Made by a program: the position numbers and the translations under genes | The notes under the pieces: generated by a model | What the model was told of the DNA's origin: nothing | What the model saw: only the letters and a program-made list of their open reading frames with translations | Databases searched by the model: none | Assembly: GCA_016713305.1 (NCBI GenBank) | Contig: JADJPK010000007.1 | Coordinates: 124,001-188,000, forward strand | Direction: 5' to 3' | DNA from: Betaproteobacteria bacterium | GTDB taxonomy: Bacteria > Pseudomonadota > Gammaproteobacteria > Burkholderiales > Ga0077523 | DNA: 64,000 bases | Shown here: one piece after another, positions 10,022 through 19,895 of the stretch | Layout of the letters: each line of letters starts with the position of its first letter | Numbering within the stretch: position 1 is the stretch's first letter

Positions 10022-10942
10022 ATGAGTGATTTCACAAGCGATTTCTGGAGCCTCTACGTCGCTCTCATCACGGTGGTCAGCATCGTGGGATGCGGCATTT
10101 TCCTGAAGGCGCTGTCTTCCAAGCGCGTTCCCGGCTCGAAGGTCGAGACCATGGGGCACGTCTGGGACGGTGATCTGGAGGAATACAACAACCCGTTGCC
10201 GAAGTGGTGGATGTGGCTCTTCTACATCACGCTCGTGTTCGGAGCGATCTACCTCGCGCTGTATCCGGGCCTGGGCAGCTCAAAGGGGGCCTACAACTGG
10301 TCATCCACCGGGCAGTACGACACCGAACAGGTCCGCGCGCAGGAGCGCTTCGGTCCCATCTTCGAGAAGTTCCAGAAGATGGAACTCGAGCAGGTGGCGG
10401 CGAGTCCGGAAGCCAAGGAAATCGGGCAACGGCTCTTTCTCAACTACTGCGCGCAGTGTCACGCATCCGACGGCCGCGGCAGCAAGGGCTTCCCCAACCT
10501 GACGGACAAGGACTGGCTCTATGGCGGCGAACCGGCCACCATCAAGACATCCATCCTCGAGGGACGCGGCGGGATGATGCCTCCTCTGGGTCCGGTTCTG
10601 GGCGAGGAGGGAACGAAGGACGTGGCGAACTACGTGATGTCGCTGTCGGGCCTCACGAACGACTCGGCGCGTGCCGGACGCGGCAAGGAGAAGTTCGAGC
10701 AGAACTGCGCGGCCTGTCACGGTCCTGAAGGAAAGGGCAACCCCGCTCTGGGCGCGCCGAACCTGGCGGACAGCACCTGGCTCTACGGCGGCAGCGAAGC
10801 GACGATCATCGAAACGGTCACCAAGGGTCGCAACGGACGGATGCCCGCGCACAAGGAGTTCCTCGGCGAGGCCAAAGTGCACGTCCTGGCCGCGTATATC
10901 TGGAGCCTGTCGAATTCCGGCGAGAAAGTCGCCAATCAGTAG
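10022..10942 (+). CDS. ccoP: CcoP, di-haem cytochrome c subunit III of cbb3 oxidase
   Basis: A 306-residue di-haem cytochrome. Two hydrophobic segments (about 9-29 and 62-84) form the membrane hairpin with the CcoP signature W-D-G-D-L-E-E-Y-N-N-P-L-P. Two cytochrome c domains follow, with haem sites C-A-Q-C-H (143-147) and C-A-A-C-H (229-233) and Met ligands in G-M-M-P-P and G-R-M-P-A. It accepts electrons from soluble cytochrome c and passes them to CcoO. It is the last gene of ccoNOQP and is followed by a strong inverted repeat. No frame problem. Confidence 0.96.
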   Translation: MSDFTSDFWSLYVALITVVSIVGCGIFLKALSSKRVPGSKVETMGHVWDGDLEEYNNPLPKWWMWLFYITLVFGAIYLALYPGLGSSKGAYNWSSTGQYDTEQVRAQERFGPIFEKFQKMELEQVAASPEAKEIGQRLFLNYCAQCHASDGRGSKGFPNLTDKDWLYGGEPATIKTSILEGRGGMMPPLGPVLGEEGTKDVANYVMSLSGLTNDSARAGRGKEKFEQNCAACHGPEGKGNPALGAPNLADSTWLYGGSEATIIETVTKGRNGRMPAHKEFLGEAKVHVLAAYIWSLSNSGEKVANQ

Positions 10943-10956
10943 GACTCTTGCGGTAG

Positions 10957-10990
10957 ACGGGTCGGTGGCGCCTCGGCACCGCTGACCCGT
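10957..10990 (+). terminator. hairpin after ccoP, possible terminator
   Basis: Left arm ACGGGTCGGTG (10957-10967) pairs with CACC and GACCCGT in the right arm (10977-10990), with a small bulge. It is GC-rich and stands 15 bp after the ccoP stop. No T-run follows, so termination or mRNA stabilisation is only suggested. Confidence 0.4.
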
Positions 10991-11246
10991 GTCCATCGAG
11001 ACACGCCGATCTGCCGGCCATCGCACCCTGGACGCGAACCGCAGACGAGCGCTGAAAGCATCAATGGCCGGACGGTTTCCGTCCAAGGCTTGGGGGGACG
11101 GCGCAGAGAGGCGGCTTTCTGCGTGACACGAATGTTCCGGGATGGGCGTCACACGGAGTGACGCGGATTCCGGTTCCGTGCGGACGCCACGACCCGGCCA
11201 TCGCTGGAATCGCTCGCTGACCGCACTTTGGTACAGACGAGGTTCC

Positions 11247-12695
11247 ATGGACGCGCAGGTCAGGTCACAAGCGAAGGGCAAGCCGGCTGCCGGCGGCAAG
11301 GGCACCGACGAGGATCAGGCCCTATACGAGATCCGCAAGAAGATCTACCCCAGGGCGGTGACCGGGCATTTCGCGACGGCACGCTGGGCCCTGGTGTTCC
11401 TGACGCAATTCGTCTTCTACGGTCTGGCCTGGTTCGAATGGAACGGCCGGCAGGCCGTGCTGTTCGATCTCGCATCGCGCAAGTTCTACATCTTCGGCCT
11501 CGTCTTCTGGCCGCAGGACATCGTCTATCTCACCGTCCTGCTCATTCTCTCTGCGTACGCACTGTTTCTTTTCACGGCGGTGGCGGGCCGGCTGTGGTGC
11601 GGCTACGCCTGTCCCCAGACCGTCTATACCGAACTTTTTCTCTGGATAGAGCGGGTCGTCGAGGGAGACCGGTTGCAGCGCATGAAGCTCGACAAGTCCG
11701 AATTGTCGGGTCGCAAGTTCGGCAAGAAGGCCGTCAAGCATTCGCTGTGGATTCTTCTCGCCCTGTGGACCGGTTTCACGTTCGTCGGCTACTTCACGCC
11801 CATCCGGACGCTCGCCTCCGACGTGATGGCCTTCGGTGCCGGTCCCTGGGAAACGTTCTGGATGCTGTTCTACGGTTTCGCGACCTACGGCAATGCGGGC
11901 TGGATGCGGGAGCAGGTATGCAAGTACATGTGCCCTTATGCGCGATTCCAGGGGGTCATGTTCGATCCGGATACGCTGGTCATCACCTACGACAAGGAGC
12001 GCGGCGAACCCCGGGGAGCGCGTTCGAAGTCGGCAGACCCCTCGAAGCTGGGGCTGGGAGCCTGTGTGGACTGCGGCATCTGCGTGCAGGTGTGTCCGAC
12101 GGGCATCGATATCCGGAACGGGTTGCAGTACGAATGCATCGGCTGTGCCGCGTGCATCGACGGTTGCAACCAGGTCATGGACAAGATGAACTACCCTCGG
12201 GGGCTCATCCGTTACTCGACCGAACACGCCGTCAAGCAGCATCTGGACCGCAAGGCGATGATCCGGCAGATCTTCAGGTTCCGCGTGCTGCTGTACACCG
12301 GCATCCTGCTTGCCGTTGCCACGGCAGCGGTGGTGACGCTGGCGCATCGGGTGCCGGTGAAAGTCGACGTCATTCGAGACCGGGTGCCGATGGCCGCGGA
12401 CAATGGAGACGGCAAGGTGGAGAACGTCTACCGGCTGCAACTGATGAATACGGACGAAACGCCACGCACCTTCAGGATCAGCGCGTCGGGCTTGCCCGAG
12501 CTTCAGCTGGATGCGCGGGAGAATCCGGTCGAACTGCCGGGGGCCACCTCTCGCATGGTGCCTGTGAGGGTACGTGCCAAGCCCGACGCGGCCAGCCACG
12601 GATCTATGGGCATCGATTTCCGGGTGGAAGCCACGAGCAAGGACAACCCGACACCGATCGTGATCGACGAGAAGGCGAAGTTCATCGTTCCCTGA
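11247..12695 (+). CDS. ccoG: CcoG, polyferredoxin membrane protein for cbb3 oxidase biogenesis
   Basis: A 482-residue protein with several N-terminal membrane helices, the NapH-like motif G-R-L-W-C-G-Y-A-C-P-Q-T-V, and two 4Fe-4S ferredoxin motifs (C-V-D-C-G-I-C-V-Q-V-C-P and C-I-G-C-A-A-C-I-D-G-C). A further membrane helix and a C-terminal immunoglobulin-like domain follow. CcoG acts in copper reduction/delivery for cbb3 assembly. ATG 11247 was chosen because GAGG lies 7 bp upstream and the family begins near there; the frame stays open further upstream to 11142 without family resemblance. ccoH follows 7 bp later. The 304 bp before the gene hold only the ccoP hairpin; no FNR box was found there. 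Confidence 0.93.
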   Translation: MDAQVRSQAKGKPAAGGKGTDEDQALYEIRKKIYPRAVTGHFATARWALVFLTQFVFYGLAWFEWNGRQAVLFDLASRKFYIFGLVFWPQDIVYLTVLLILSAYALFLFTAVAGRLWCGYACPQTVYTELFLWIERVVEGDRLQRMKLDKSELSGRKFGKKAVKHSLWILLALWTGFTFVGYFTPIRTLASDVMAFGAGPWETFWMLFYGFATYGNAGWMREQVCKYMCPYARFQGVMFDPDTLVITYDKERGEPRGARSKSADPSKLGLGACVDCGICVQVCPTGIDIRNGLQYECIGCAACIDGCNQVMDKMNYPRGLIRYSTEHAVKQHLDRKAMIRQIFRFRVLLYTGILLAVATAAVVTLAHRVPVKVDVIRDRVPMAADNGDGKVENVYRLQLMNTDETPRTFRISASGLPELQLDARENPVELPGATSRMVPVRVRAKPDAASHGSMGIDFRVEATSKDNPTPIVIDEKAKFIVP

Positions 12696-12702
12696 AGGTG
12701 CA

Positions 12703-13248
12703 ATGGAAGAGGATGACAAACCGATGATTGCAGACACAGCCGGACGGGCGGGCAGCGGGCTCCCCTGGTATCGGGAACCGTGGCCCTGGATCCTCATGGC
12801 GGGTCCGGTCGCAGCGGTGATCGGCGGTGCCATCACCGCCTACATCGCGGTCACGCATCAGGATGGTCTGGTGGCGGAGGACTACTACAAGCAGGGCCTC
12901 GCCATCAACCGGACCGTCGCGAAGGGGCGCGCAGCCACGAAACTGGGGCTGACGGGGCGGTTGCAGGTCGGCGACGATGGGCGACGTCTGCGTGTGCTGC
13001 TCGAAGGGGCCTCCGGGACTCCCGCATCGCTCAAGCTCAAACTGGCCCACGCCACGGTCGCGGGCATGGATCAGCAGGTGGGTCTCTCCCTGGTGGACGG
13101 CGGCTGGTACGAGGGGGTTCTCGCCACCACAGTGACTCAAGGCAAATGGAAGGTGCTGCTGGAAGATTCCGAAGGTCGGTGGCGCATCACCGGGATCTGG
13201 CTATCCGGAGAAGAAAATACGGTTACACTGGCCGCCAAGGACGATTGA
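12703..13248 (+). CDS. ccoH: CcoH/FixH family cbb3 oxidase assembly protein
   Basis: A 181-residue membrane protein with the FixH layout: a W-Y-R-E-P-W-P-W motif before one membrane helix (residues about 27-48), then D-G-L-V-A-E-D-Y-Y-K-Q-G-L, a strongly conserved CcoH motif, and a periplasmic beta-rich domain. CcoH is needed for stable assembly of the oxidase. GAAGGTG precedes ATG 12703; a second in-frame ATG at 12724 is possible. It overlaps neither neighbour and sits between ccoG and a small membrane protein. Confidence 0.9.
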   Translation: MEEDDKPMIADTAGRAGSGLPWYREPWPWILMAGPVAAVIGGAITAYIAVTHQDGLVAEDYYKQGLAINRTVAKGRAATKLGLTGRLQVGDDGRRLRVLLEGASGTPASLKLKLAHATVAGMDQQVGLSLVDGGWYEGVLATTVTQGKWKVLLEDSEGRWRITGIWLSGEENTVTLAAKDD

Positions 13249-13263
13249 CGGGGAGGGATCGCC

Positions 13264-13572
13264 GTGTCGGCTCAGCGACTCATGCACGTGTTGTGGCCCG
13301 CTTTCATCGTGGCGGGCGCTGCCGAGGCCTTGTTCTTTTCGGTCTTCGACCCGTCCGAGCTCTCCATCTTCGGTGAGATGGCGGGTATGGCTCCCACCGC
13401 GGTGTATTCCGCTGGCTTCTTCTTCTTCTGGGCAGTGGCCACGGCTTCCAGCGTGTTGACCTGCTTCTTTCAGCGCACGGCGGCGGACATCAACAAGTGC
13501 CCCATCGAGGATCCCACCGCCCGTCCGGTGGGCTGCCCCAAGCGCGACGATCCCAACGCCTGTTCCTCGTGA
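13264..13572 (+). CDS. small conserved membrane protein with Cys-containing tail
   Basis: A 102-residue protein of unknown function. Two hydrophobic helices (about residues 7-26 and 47-68) are followed by a polar tail that holds three of its four cysteines (near 79, 89 and 99; the fourth, near 67, ends the second helix). A GTG start at 13264 follows G-G-G-A-G-G. It lies 15 bp after ccoH in the same orientation, so a role linked to cbb3 assembly or copper handling is possible but unproven. I do not assign a named family. Confidence 0.7.
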   Translation: MSAQRLMHVLWPAFIVAGAAEALFFSVFDPSELSIFGEMAGMAPTAVYSAGFFFFWAVATASSVLTCFFQRTAADINKCPIEDPTARPVGCPKRDDPNACSS

Positions 13573-13672
13573 TTCTGCGGTTGTGACCGCGCCATTCGCG
13601 CGGGAGGTGCAGGTGCCCCTGCACTCGATGCGTATCACGAATTTCTCTCCCGGGTGAACTCAGGCCGCGATT

Positions 13673-13698
13673 CTCCCGGTCCATCGACGGATCGGGAG
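13673..13698 (+). terminator. strong hairpin, possible terminator after cco genes
   Basis: CTCCCGGTCC (13673-13682) pairs with GGATCGGGAG (13689-13698) with one G-U pair and a 6-base loop. No T-tract follows, so its role as a terminator is uncertain. Confidence 0.4.
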
Positions 13699-13802
13699 GC
13701 TCCCGGTCATGCCTCTCCCATACCGGAGTCCGATTTCGTGTCGGGCCCCCTTCCTGCCCATCTGTCCTGCCGGATCCCGGCTCGCGTTAGTGCGTGCCGT
13801 AT

Positions 13803-13816
13803 GTGACCGAAGTCAC
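13803..13816 (+). promoter_or_regulatory. GTGAC-N4-GTCAC palindrome upstream of the RND adaptor gene
   Basis: A perfect 5+5 dyad with spacer CGAA. Its half-site GTGA and geometry match CRP-type sites (TGTGA-N6-TCAC) rather than the TTGA half-site of FNR. It lies 62 bp before the GTG start. An almost identical copy is at 19497-19510. Confidence 0.5.
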
Positions 13817-13878
13817 CGAGCGCATGGCGCGAGGGACGCACACTTCATGGCGAATATCCTGGAGGGGTTGTACCTACC

Positions 13879-14922
13879 GTGACCACCGAGAATCGACACG
13901 CTGTCCTGCGCATCGCGGGCGCTGCCCTGGTGTCTTGTGTTCTGGCCGGGCAGGCCCATGGCGAGAATCTGGCCACCGGGGCTGTCCAGTATCGCGAGGT
14001 GGATGTCACCTACGCCGCCGAAGCCGTGGTGGAAGCGACGCGGCAATCCACGGTGTCCGCTCAGGTCACCGGCCGGATCGTCGAGCTGAAATACGACGTC
14101 GGTGACTACGTCCAGAAGGGACAGCTCCTCGTGCGCATCGACCAGACCGAAGCGCAGCAGGTCCTGGCCGGCAGCGAGGCGCAGGTCGCCCAGGCGCAGG
14201 CGGCTTTCGAGAACGCGCGTGTCGAGCTGGACAGGACTCGCGATCTTGCCAAGCAGAAGTTCATCAGCCAGGCCGCTCTGGACAAGGCCGAGGCCGCATA
14301 CCGGGTGGCCGAGGCTCAGCTGCGGACGGCAAAGGCAGGAGCGGGCCAGGCGGCCACCACCAAGGGATACACCACGGTCGTCGCGCCCTACAGCGGTGTC
14401 GTGTCGGCCCGCCACGTGGAGCTCGGCGAGATGGCAGCGCCTGGCAAGCCGCTCCTGACGGGGTTCGACCCAGGCGACCTGCGGGCTCTTGCCACCGTTC
14501 CCCAATACAAGGTCCCGGATATCAAGGGCAGTCCGCGGGTCGTGGTGGAAATTCCTTCGATCAGCCGGCAGGTCACGGGCCGTTCCTTCACCGTGCTGCC
14601 GGCGGCTGACGCCAATACGCATTCCACGAAGGTTCGCATCGATCTGCCTGCCGATCTGCGCGACGTCTATCCCGGTGTGTACGCCCGGGCGCATTTCACT
14701 GTGGGCCGGGGCCGCAAGCTCGTCATGCCCACCACGGCCATCGTCCGCCGCAGCGAGGTGACGGGGGCCTATGTCGTGGACGCCAGGGGAGGCGTCTCGC
14801 TTCGCCAGATCCGCGTCGGCGAGCCCGCAGGAGAGAACTACACCGAGGTGCTGTCCGGGCTCAAGCCGGGCGAGAACGTGGCGCTCGATCCCGTGAAAGC
14901 GGGCATCGCGCTCGGCAAGTGA
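13879..14922 (+). CDS. RND efflux periplasmic adaptor (membrane fusion protein)
   Basis: A 347-residue HlyD/AcrA-type adaptor that would bridge an RND pump and an outer-membrane channel. It has an N-terminal export signal (about residues 1-28), a biotinyl-lipoyl-like half motif (S-A-Q-V-T-G-R-I-V-E-L...D-V-G-D-Y-V-Q-K-G-Q-L-L), a coiled-coil hairpin (about 90-150), the second lipoyl half (V-V-A-P-Y-S-G-V-V), and a beta-barrel. The GTG start has G-G-A-G-G upstream. It is the first gene of an operon with a flavoprotein and an RND pump. No outer-membrane channel gene is nearby. Confidence 0.9.
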   Translation: MTTENRHAVLRIAGAALVSCVLAGQAHGENLATGAVQYREVDVTYAAEAVVEATRQSTVSAQVTGRIVELKYDVGDYVQKGQLLVRIDQTEAQQVLAGSEAQVAQAQAAFENARVELDRTRDLAKQKFISQAALDKAEAAYRVAEAQLRTAKAGAGQAATTKGYTTVVAPYSGVVSARHVELGEMAAPGKPLLTGFDPGDLRALATVPQYKVPDIKGSPRVVVEIPSISRQVTGRSFTVLPAADANTHSTKVRIDLPADLRDVYPGVYARAHFTVGRGRKLVMPTTAIVRRSEVTGAYVVDARGGVSLRQIRVGEPAGENYTEVLSGLKPGENVALDPVKAGIALGK

Positions 14923-14956
14923 CCTATCCACTACAGACACAGACGGAGGACGCGCA

Positions 14957-16236
14957 ATGGCTCACATCGTGATCATCGGTGCCGGAATCGGCGGCATGCC
15001 CATGGCTTACGAGATGAAGGAACTCGCCCGTTCCGGCGACGTGGTCACGGTCGTGTCGAATGCCCCGACCTTCCATTTCGTCCCCTCGAATCCCTGGGTG
15101 GCGGTCAACTGGCGCAGCCGCGACGACATCGAGTTTCCGGCTGCCGAGTATCTCTCGAAGAAGGACATCCGGTTCACCGCGGCTGGTGCCAAGCGGGTTC
15201 ATCCGGATCGCAACCAGGTCGAACTGGGCGACGGCACCGTCCTCGACTATGACTTCCTGATCATTGCAACCGGACCGAAGCTCGCGTTCGACGAGGTCGA
15301 AGGCCTCGGCCCCTCAGGTCACACGCAGTCCATCTGTCACGTCGATCACGCCGTTGCCGCGGGCCGCAACTGGGAGACCTTCGTCAAGGATCCCGGTCCG
15401 GTCGTCGTGGGAGCGGTGCAGGGCGCGTCGTGCTACGGGCCCGCCTACGAGTTCGCCTTCATCATGGAGACCGATCTTCGGCGTCGAAAGATCCGCGACC
15501 GGGTTCCGATGACCTACGTGACAGCGGAGCCGTACATCGGCCACCTGGGCCTGGGCGGAGTGGGGATTCGAAGACATTGCTCGAGTCGGCCATGCGCGAG
15601 CGGAACATCAAGTGGATCTGCAACGCGAAGACCACTCGCATCGAAGCGGGGAAGATGTTCGTCACCGAATACGACGACACCGGCAAGGAGAAGAAGCAGC
15701 ACGAACTCCCGTTCAAGTACTCCATGATGCTGCCGGCGTTCAAGGGCGTGGATGCCGTGTTCGGCATCGAGGGGCTCACCAACCCGCGAGGGTTCATCCT
15801 CATCGACGAGCATCAGCGCAACCCCAGGTTCAAGAACATCTATTCGGTCGGAGTCTGCGTCGCCATTCCTCCGGTCGAGGTGACGCCAGTGCCGACCGGT
15901 GCGCCCAAGACCGGCTACATGATCGAGTCCATGGTGACGGCCGTGGCCCACAACATCCGTGCCGTCATGGACGGGAAGGAGCCGGACGAGAAGGCGACGT
16001 GGAATGCCCTCTGCCTTGCGGATTTCGGCGACACGGGGGTGGCCTTCGTCGCGCTTCCCCAGATTCCTCCACGAAACGTGAACTGGTTCTCGGAAGGCAA
16101 ATGGGTGCATCTGGCCAAGGTGGCATTCGAGAAGTACTTCATCCGCAAGATGAAGAAGGGGACTTCCGAGCCCGTATACGAGAAGCTCGTGCTGCACAGC
16201 CTGGGCATTCGCAAGCTCAAGAATCCGGAAGGGTGA
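14957..16236 (+). CDS. sulfide:quinone oxidoreductase-like flavoprotein (one frameshift)
   Basis: FAD-dependent enzyme of the SQR/flavocytochrome c sulfide dehydrogenase group. The N-terminus has the Rossmann motif G-A-G-I-G-G, and a second FAD-contact segment is D-Y-D-F-L-I-I-A-T-G-P. Conserved Cys residues occur at C-H-V-D-H, S-C-Y-G-P and in the C-terminal half (V-G-V-C-V-A-I-P-P), as expected for sulfide chemistry. The frame changes at 15562-15566; one more G in the GGGG run gives the reading Gly-Val-Gly-Asp-Ser-Lys and a protein of about 426 residues. It lies between an RND adaptor and an RND pump, 34 bp and 13 bp away, an unusual place. Sulfide or another reduced sulfur species as substrate is inferred from family only. 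Confidence 0.85.
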
Positions 16237-16249
16237 TCCAGGCCGATCG

Positions 16250-19200
16250 ATGTCGCACGAATCGAACAACATGGGTGTATCGGGTCGTATCGCCGGCTTC
16301 TTTCTCGAATCGAGGCTGACGCCGCTCATCGCCCTGGTCGCGTTCCTCCTGGGGCTCTTCGCCGTGCTCGTCACGCCGCGCGAAGAAGAGCCTCAGATCG
16401 ACGTGACCATGGCGAACGTGCTGGTGCCATTTCCGGGCGCCTCTGCGCGAGACGTGGAAAGTCTGGTGGCGACGCCCGCCGAGCAGGTTCTCTCGCGCAT
16501 CGCCGGGATCGATCACGTCCATTCGGTTTCGCGTCCCGGCATGGCCGTGCTCACGGTCCAGTTCAAGGTGGGAGAGGATGCTACCAAGGCCCTCGTGCGT
16601 CTGTACGACACCCTGGAGTCGCACAAGGATTGGCTCTCGCCCAACCTGGGCGTCGGTCAGCCGATCGTGAAGCCGAAGGGTATCGATGACGTGCCCATCG
16701 TCTCGCTTACGCTCTGGACGGAAGACAGGGAGCGCGGCGCATTCGAACTCGAGCGGGTGGCCCACGCGATGGAGGTGGAGCTGAAGCGGGTGCCCGGCAC
16801 GCGCGACGTCCATACCATCGGCGGGCCGGGGCACGTGGTCCGCGTTCTCATCGAGGCGGAAAGACTCAACGCCTATCGCGTGACCGCGCAGGACGTCCGT
16901 GCAGCGCTGCAGCTTGCCAACGCCTCCTTGCCTGCCGGCGCACTCCTCAAGGACAACCGCGAAGTCCTGGTTCAGACCGGCACCTACCTGAGCAGTGCGG
17001 CAGAAGTGAAGCAACTCGTGATCGGGGTTCATCAGGGTCGGCCGGTCTTCATGACCGATGTCGCGCGCGTGGAAGACGGCCCCGATCTGCCCTCGAGCTA
17101 CGTCTGGTATGGCAAGGGACCCGGCGTTGCCGAGGGCAAGAGTGGCGAACAGCCTGCCGTCACCATCGCCGTCACCAAGAAGCCGGGCCAGAACGCGGTC
17201 GACGTGGCTGACAGCGTGATCCGCCGTGCCGAGGCACTGAAGGGGCAGGTCATTCCGGAAGGCGTGCAGATGACGGTCACGCGCAACTATGGCGAGACTG
17301 CCAACGACAAGGCGTTGAAGCTCATCCAGAAGCTGGCATTCGCCACCCTGTCCGTCGTGGCGCTCGTCTGGTTCACTCTGGGCCGCAGGGAAGCGGGTAT
17401 CGTGGGTATCGCGGTGGCCCTGACACTCGCCGCCACGTTGTTCGCATCCTGGGCGTGGGGCTTCACGCTCAATCGCGTGTCGCTGTTCGCGCTGATCTTT
17501 TCGATCGGCATTCTGGTGGACGACGCAATCGTTGTCGTCGAGAACATTCACCGGCGCCTGCAGCTTGCTGCGCAGGCAGAACCGGTGGATTCCGCCGGCG
17601 CGGCAACCCGCGCGACGACGCGGCTGCTCGCGGTCATTCCGGCGGCTGTCGACGAGGTCGGCGGGCCCACCATTCTCGCCACGCTGACGGTCATTGCGGC
17701 GCTGCTGCCCATGGCGTTCGTTTCCGGACTCATGGGGCCCTACATGAGCCCCATTCCGATCAACGCATCGATGGGCATGGCGATCTCGCTCGCTGTCGCA
17801 TTCGTCATCACGCCATGGCTGGCACTCAAGCTCCTCGGGGGCAGCGTGCACTCTCACGGTGCTGCCGGACCGGGCAGACTCGATCGTCTGTTCCGCCGGA
17901 TGGAGCCGCTGTTGCGCCGGGAATCGGGGCGCAGGAACCGACTGATTCTGCTGGCGGGGGTGCTGGCGGCGATTCTGCTCTCGGTCGGCCTGGCCGTGGT
18001 ACAGCTGGTCGTGTTGAAGATGCTTCCGTTCGACAACAAGTCGGAGTTCCAGGTGGTGGTCGACATGCCGGCCGGCACGCCGGTGGAACGCACTGCGGCC
18101 GTGCTGAAGGATCTCTCGGCAGAAGTCGCGACGATTCCCGAGGTGACGGACTACCAGGCCTACGCTGGCACGGCGAGCCCGATCAACTTCAACGGTCTCG
18201 TGCGGCAGTACTACCTGCGCAGCGATCCCGAGCAGGGCGACATCCAGGTCAACCTGGTGGACAAGCACCGGCGGGATCGAAAGTCGCACGACATCGCGCA
18301 ATCGGTGCGGCCGGCGCTGGAGAAGATCGCCGCGGCCCACGGGGCGGAACTCAAGGTGGTGGAGGTGCCTCCGGGGCCTCCCGTGATGGCGCCCATCGTC
18401 GCGGAGATCTACGGGCCCGACTACGCCGGACAGATGGCAGTCGCGAAGCGCGTGCGCCAGGCGTTCGAGAAGACGGACAACATCGTGGCGATCGACGACA
18501 GCATCGACGACAACGCGCCGAAACTCGTGGTCCGCATCGAGCAGAACAAGGCGGCGATCGCGGGTGTGGCGGCGCGCGACGTCGTGGAAACGATGCGAAT
18601 GGGGCTCGCCGGAGAGTACGCGACGCCCGTACACAGCGGTGCCGCGAAATACGAGATCCCGGTCAGGATCACCCTGCCTCCCGAACGCCAGGACACGCTG
18701 GACGAACTCCTGAAGCTTGCGGTGCGTTCGCGCAGTGGAGCGCTGGTGCCCCTGTCCGAACTCGTGGAGGTGATCCCCGTCGAGCGGGAGCGCTCCATCC
18801 TTCACCGCGATCTTCTGCCCGTCGTCTACGTGATGGGGGACATGGGGGGCGGCCTCGACAGCCCTCTCTATGGCATGTTCGGGATACGCGGCCTCGTGGC
18901 CGGCCAGCCACTGGAGCAGGGCGGGACCTCGGGGAACACTTCATCTCGCAGCCGGAGAATCGCTACGCCGCGTACAGTCTCAAGTGGGATGGAGAGTGGC
19001 AGATCACCTATGAAACGTTCCGCGACATGGGCCTTGCGTATGGCGTGGGGCTCATCCTGATCTATCTGCTCGTCGTCGCCCAGTTCGGGTCGTATCTCGT
19101 ACCGCTCGTCATCATGGCCCCCATCCCGCTCACCATCATAGGGGTCATGCCCGGTCACGCCCTTCTGGGCGCGCAGTTCACCGCCACGTCCATGATCGGA

Positions 19201-19500
19201 ATGATCGCGTTGGCGGGCATCATCGTCCGCAATTCGATCCTGCTGGTGGACTTTGTGAACCTTCAGGTGAAGGAGGGCGTCGCGTTGCAGGATGCGGTGA
19301 TCCATGCGGCGGCCGCGCGGGCAAAGCCCATCGTCCTGACCGGTCTGGCAGCCATGCTGGGAGCGCTTTTCATTCTCGACGATCCGATCTTCAACGGGTT
19401 GGCGATCTCCTTGCTGTTCGGGATTGCCGTGTCGACGCTGCTCACGCTGGTGGTCATCCCAGTCCTCTACTACGCCGCCCTGTACCGCCGGGTTCCGTGA
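16250..19500 (+). CDS. RND efflux pump, inner-membrane transporter (one frameshift)
   Basis: A large proton-driven RND transporter (about 1083 residues once joined). It has the N-terminal helix, the first large periplasmic domain, a membrane block with G-I-L-V-D-D-A-I-V-V-V-E-N-I-H containing the proton-relay Asp pair, the second periplasmic domain and a C-terminal membrane block with G-I-I-V-R-N-S-I-L-L-V-D. The frame changes at 18923-18926; one extra G after Gln-Gly-Gly restores Gly-Asp-Leu-Gly-Glu-His-Phe. It belongs to the HAE/AcrB-like group rather than a clear CzcA metal pump. Co-transcription with the SQR-like gene suggests a reactive-sulfur or related redox substrate, but that is inference. 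Confidence 0.9.
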
Positions 19501-19510
19501 CCGCAGTCAC
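19497..19510 (+). promoter_or_regulatory. GTGAC-N4-GTCAC palindrome upstream of the DUF2892 gene
   Basis: A perfect dyad with spacer CGCA, identical to the copy at 13803-13816 except one spacer base, and starting inside the RND stop region. A TAGTCT at 19533-19538 is placed as a -10 element if the dyad is at -41.5. The bound regulator is unknown; a CRP/FNR-family protein is the best guess. Confidence 0.5.
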
Positions 19511-19589
19511 ATTCAAGCGCCGGGCGAACGCCTAGTCTTGGGGTTATCGCGGCCCGTGTCCGCAGCATCCATGCAGGAGTGATTCGAAA

Positions 19590-19808
19590 ATGACCGTCAA
19601 CCGCATCGTCCGGATCGTGGCCGGGTTCTTCGTGCTCGTTTCCCTCGGTCTGGGAGTGGAGGGAAGCCCTCTTTTCGTGAATGCCAACTGGCTGTGGTTC
19701 ACCGCTTTCGTGGGAGCCAATCTCTTCCAGAGCGGTTTCACCCGGTTCTGCCCGCTCGACATGATTCTCAAGCGGCTGGGCGTGAAGGAAGTGGAGGCGC
19801 GCGCCTGA
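19590..19808 (+). CDS. DUF2892 (YgaP-type) small inner-membrane protein
   Basis: A 72-residue protein with two membrane helices and the DUF2892 signature N-R-I-V-R-I-V-A-G at the start and G-F-T-R-F-C-P-L-D-M-I-L-K-R-L-G at the end. DUF2892 proteins occur fused to or beside rhodaneses and sulfide oxidases, which fits the SQR-like gene in this cluster. GCAGGAGT gives a good ribosome-binding site before ATG 19590. The exact function is unknown. Confidence 0.85.
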   Translation: MTVNRIVRIVAGFFVLVSLGLGVEGSPLFVNANWLWFTAFVGANLFQSGFTRFCPLDMILKRLGVKEVEARA

Positions 19809-19895
19809 TCCGATCTTCGTGCGGCCCTCGAGCGTGTGACGCTCGATGAGGTGCGAGCCGGCGGCGGGCGACGCCGCCGGCATCTCAGGCGCCCG

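Larger units (their letters stand above)
13573..13878. other. intergenic region between the cco and RND-SQR gene groups
   Basis: No gene seen. It contains a 7-bp-stem hairpin (GTGCAGG 13607-13613 with CCTGCAC 13618-13624), a longer one at 13673-13698, and the palindrome GTGAC-N4-GTCAC at 13803-13816 before the RND adaptor gene. Confidence 0.5.
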
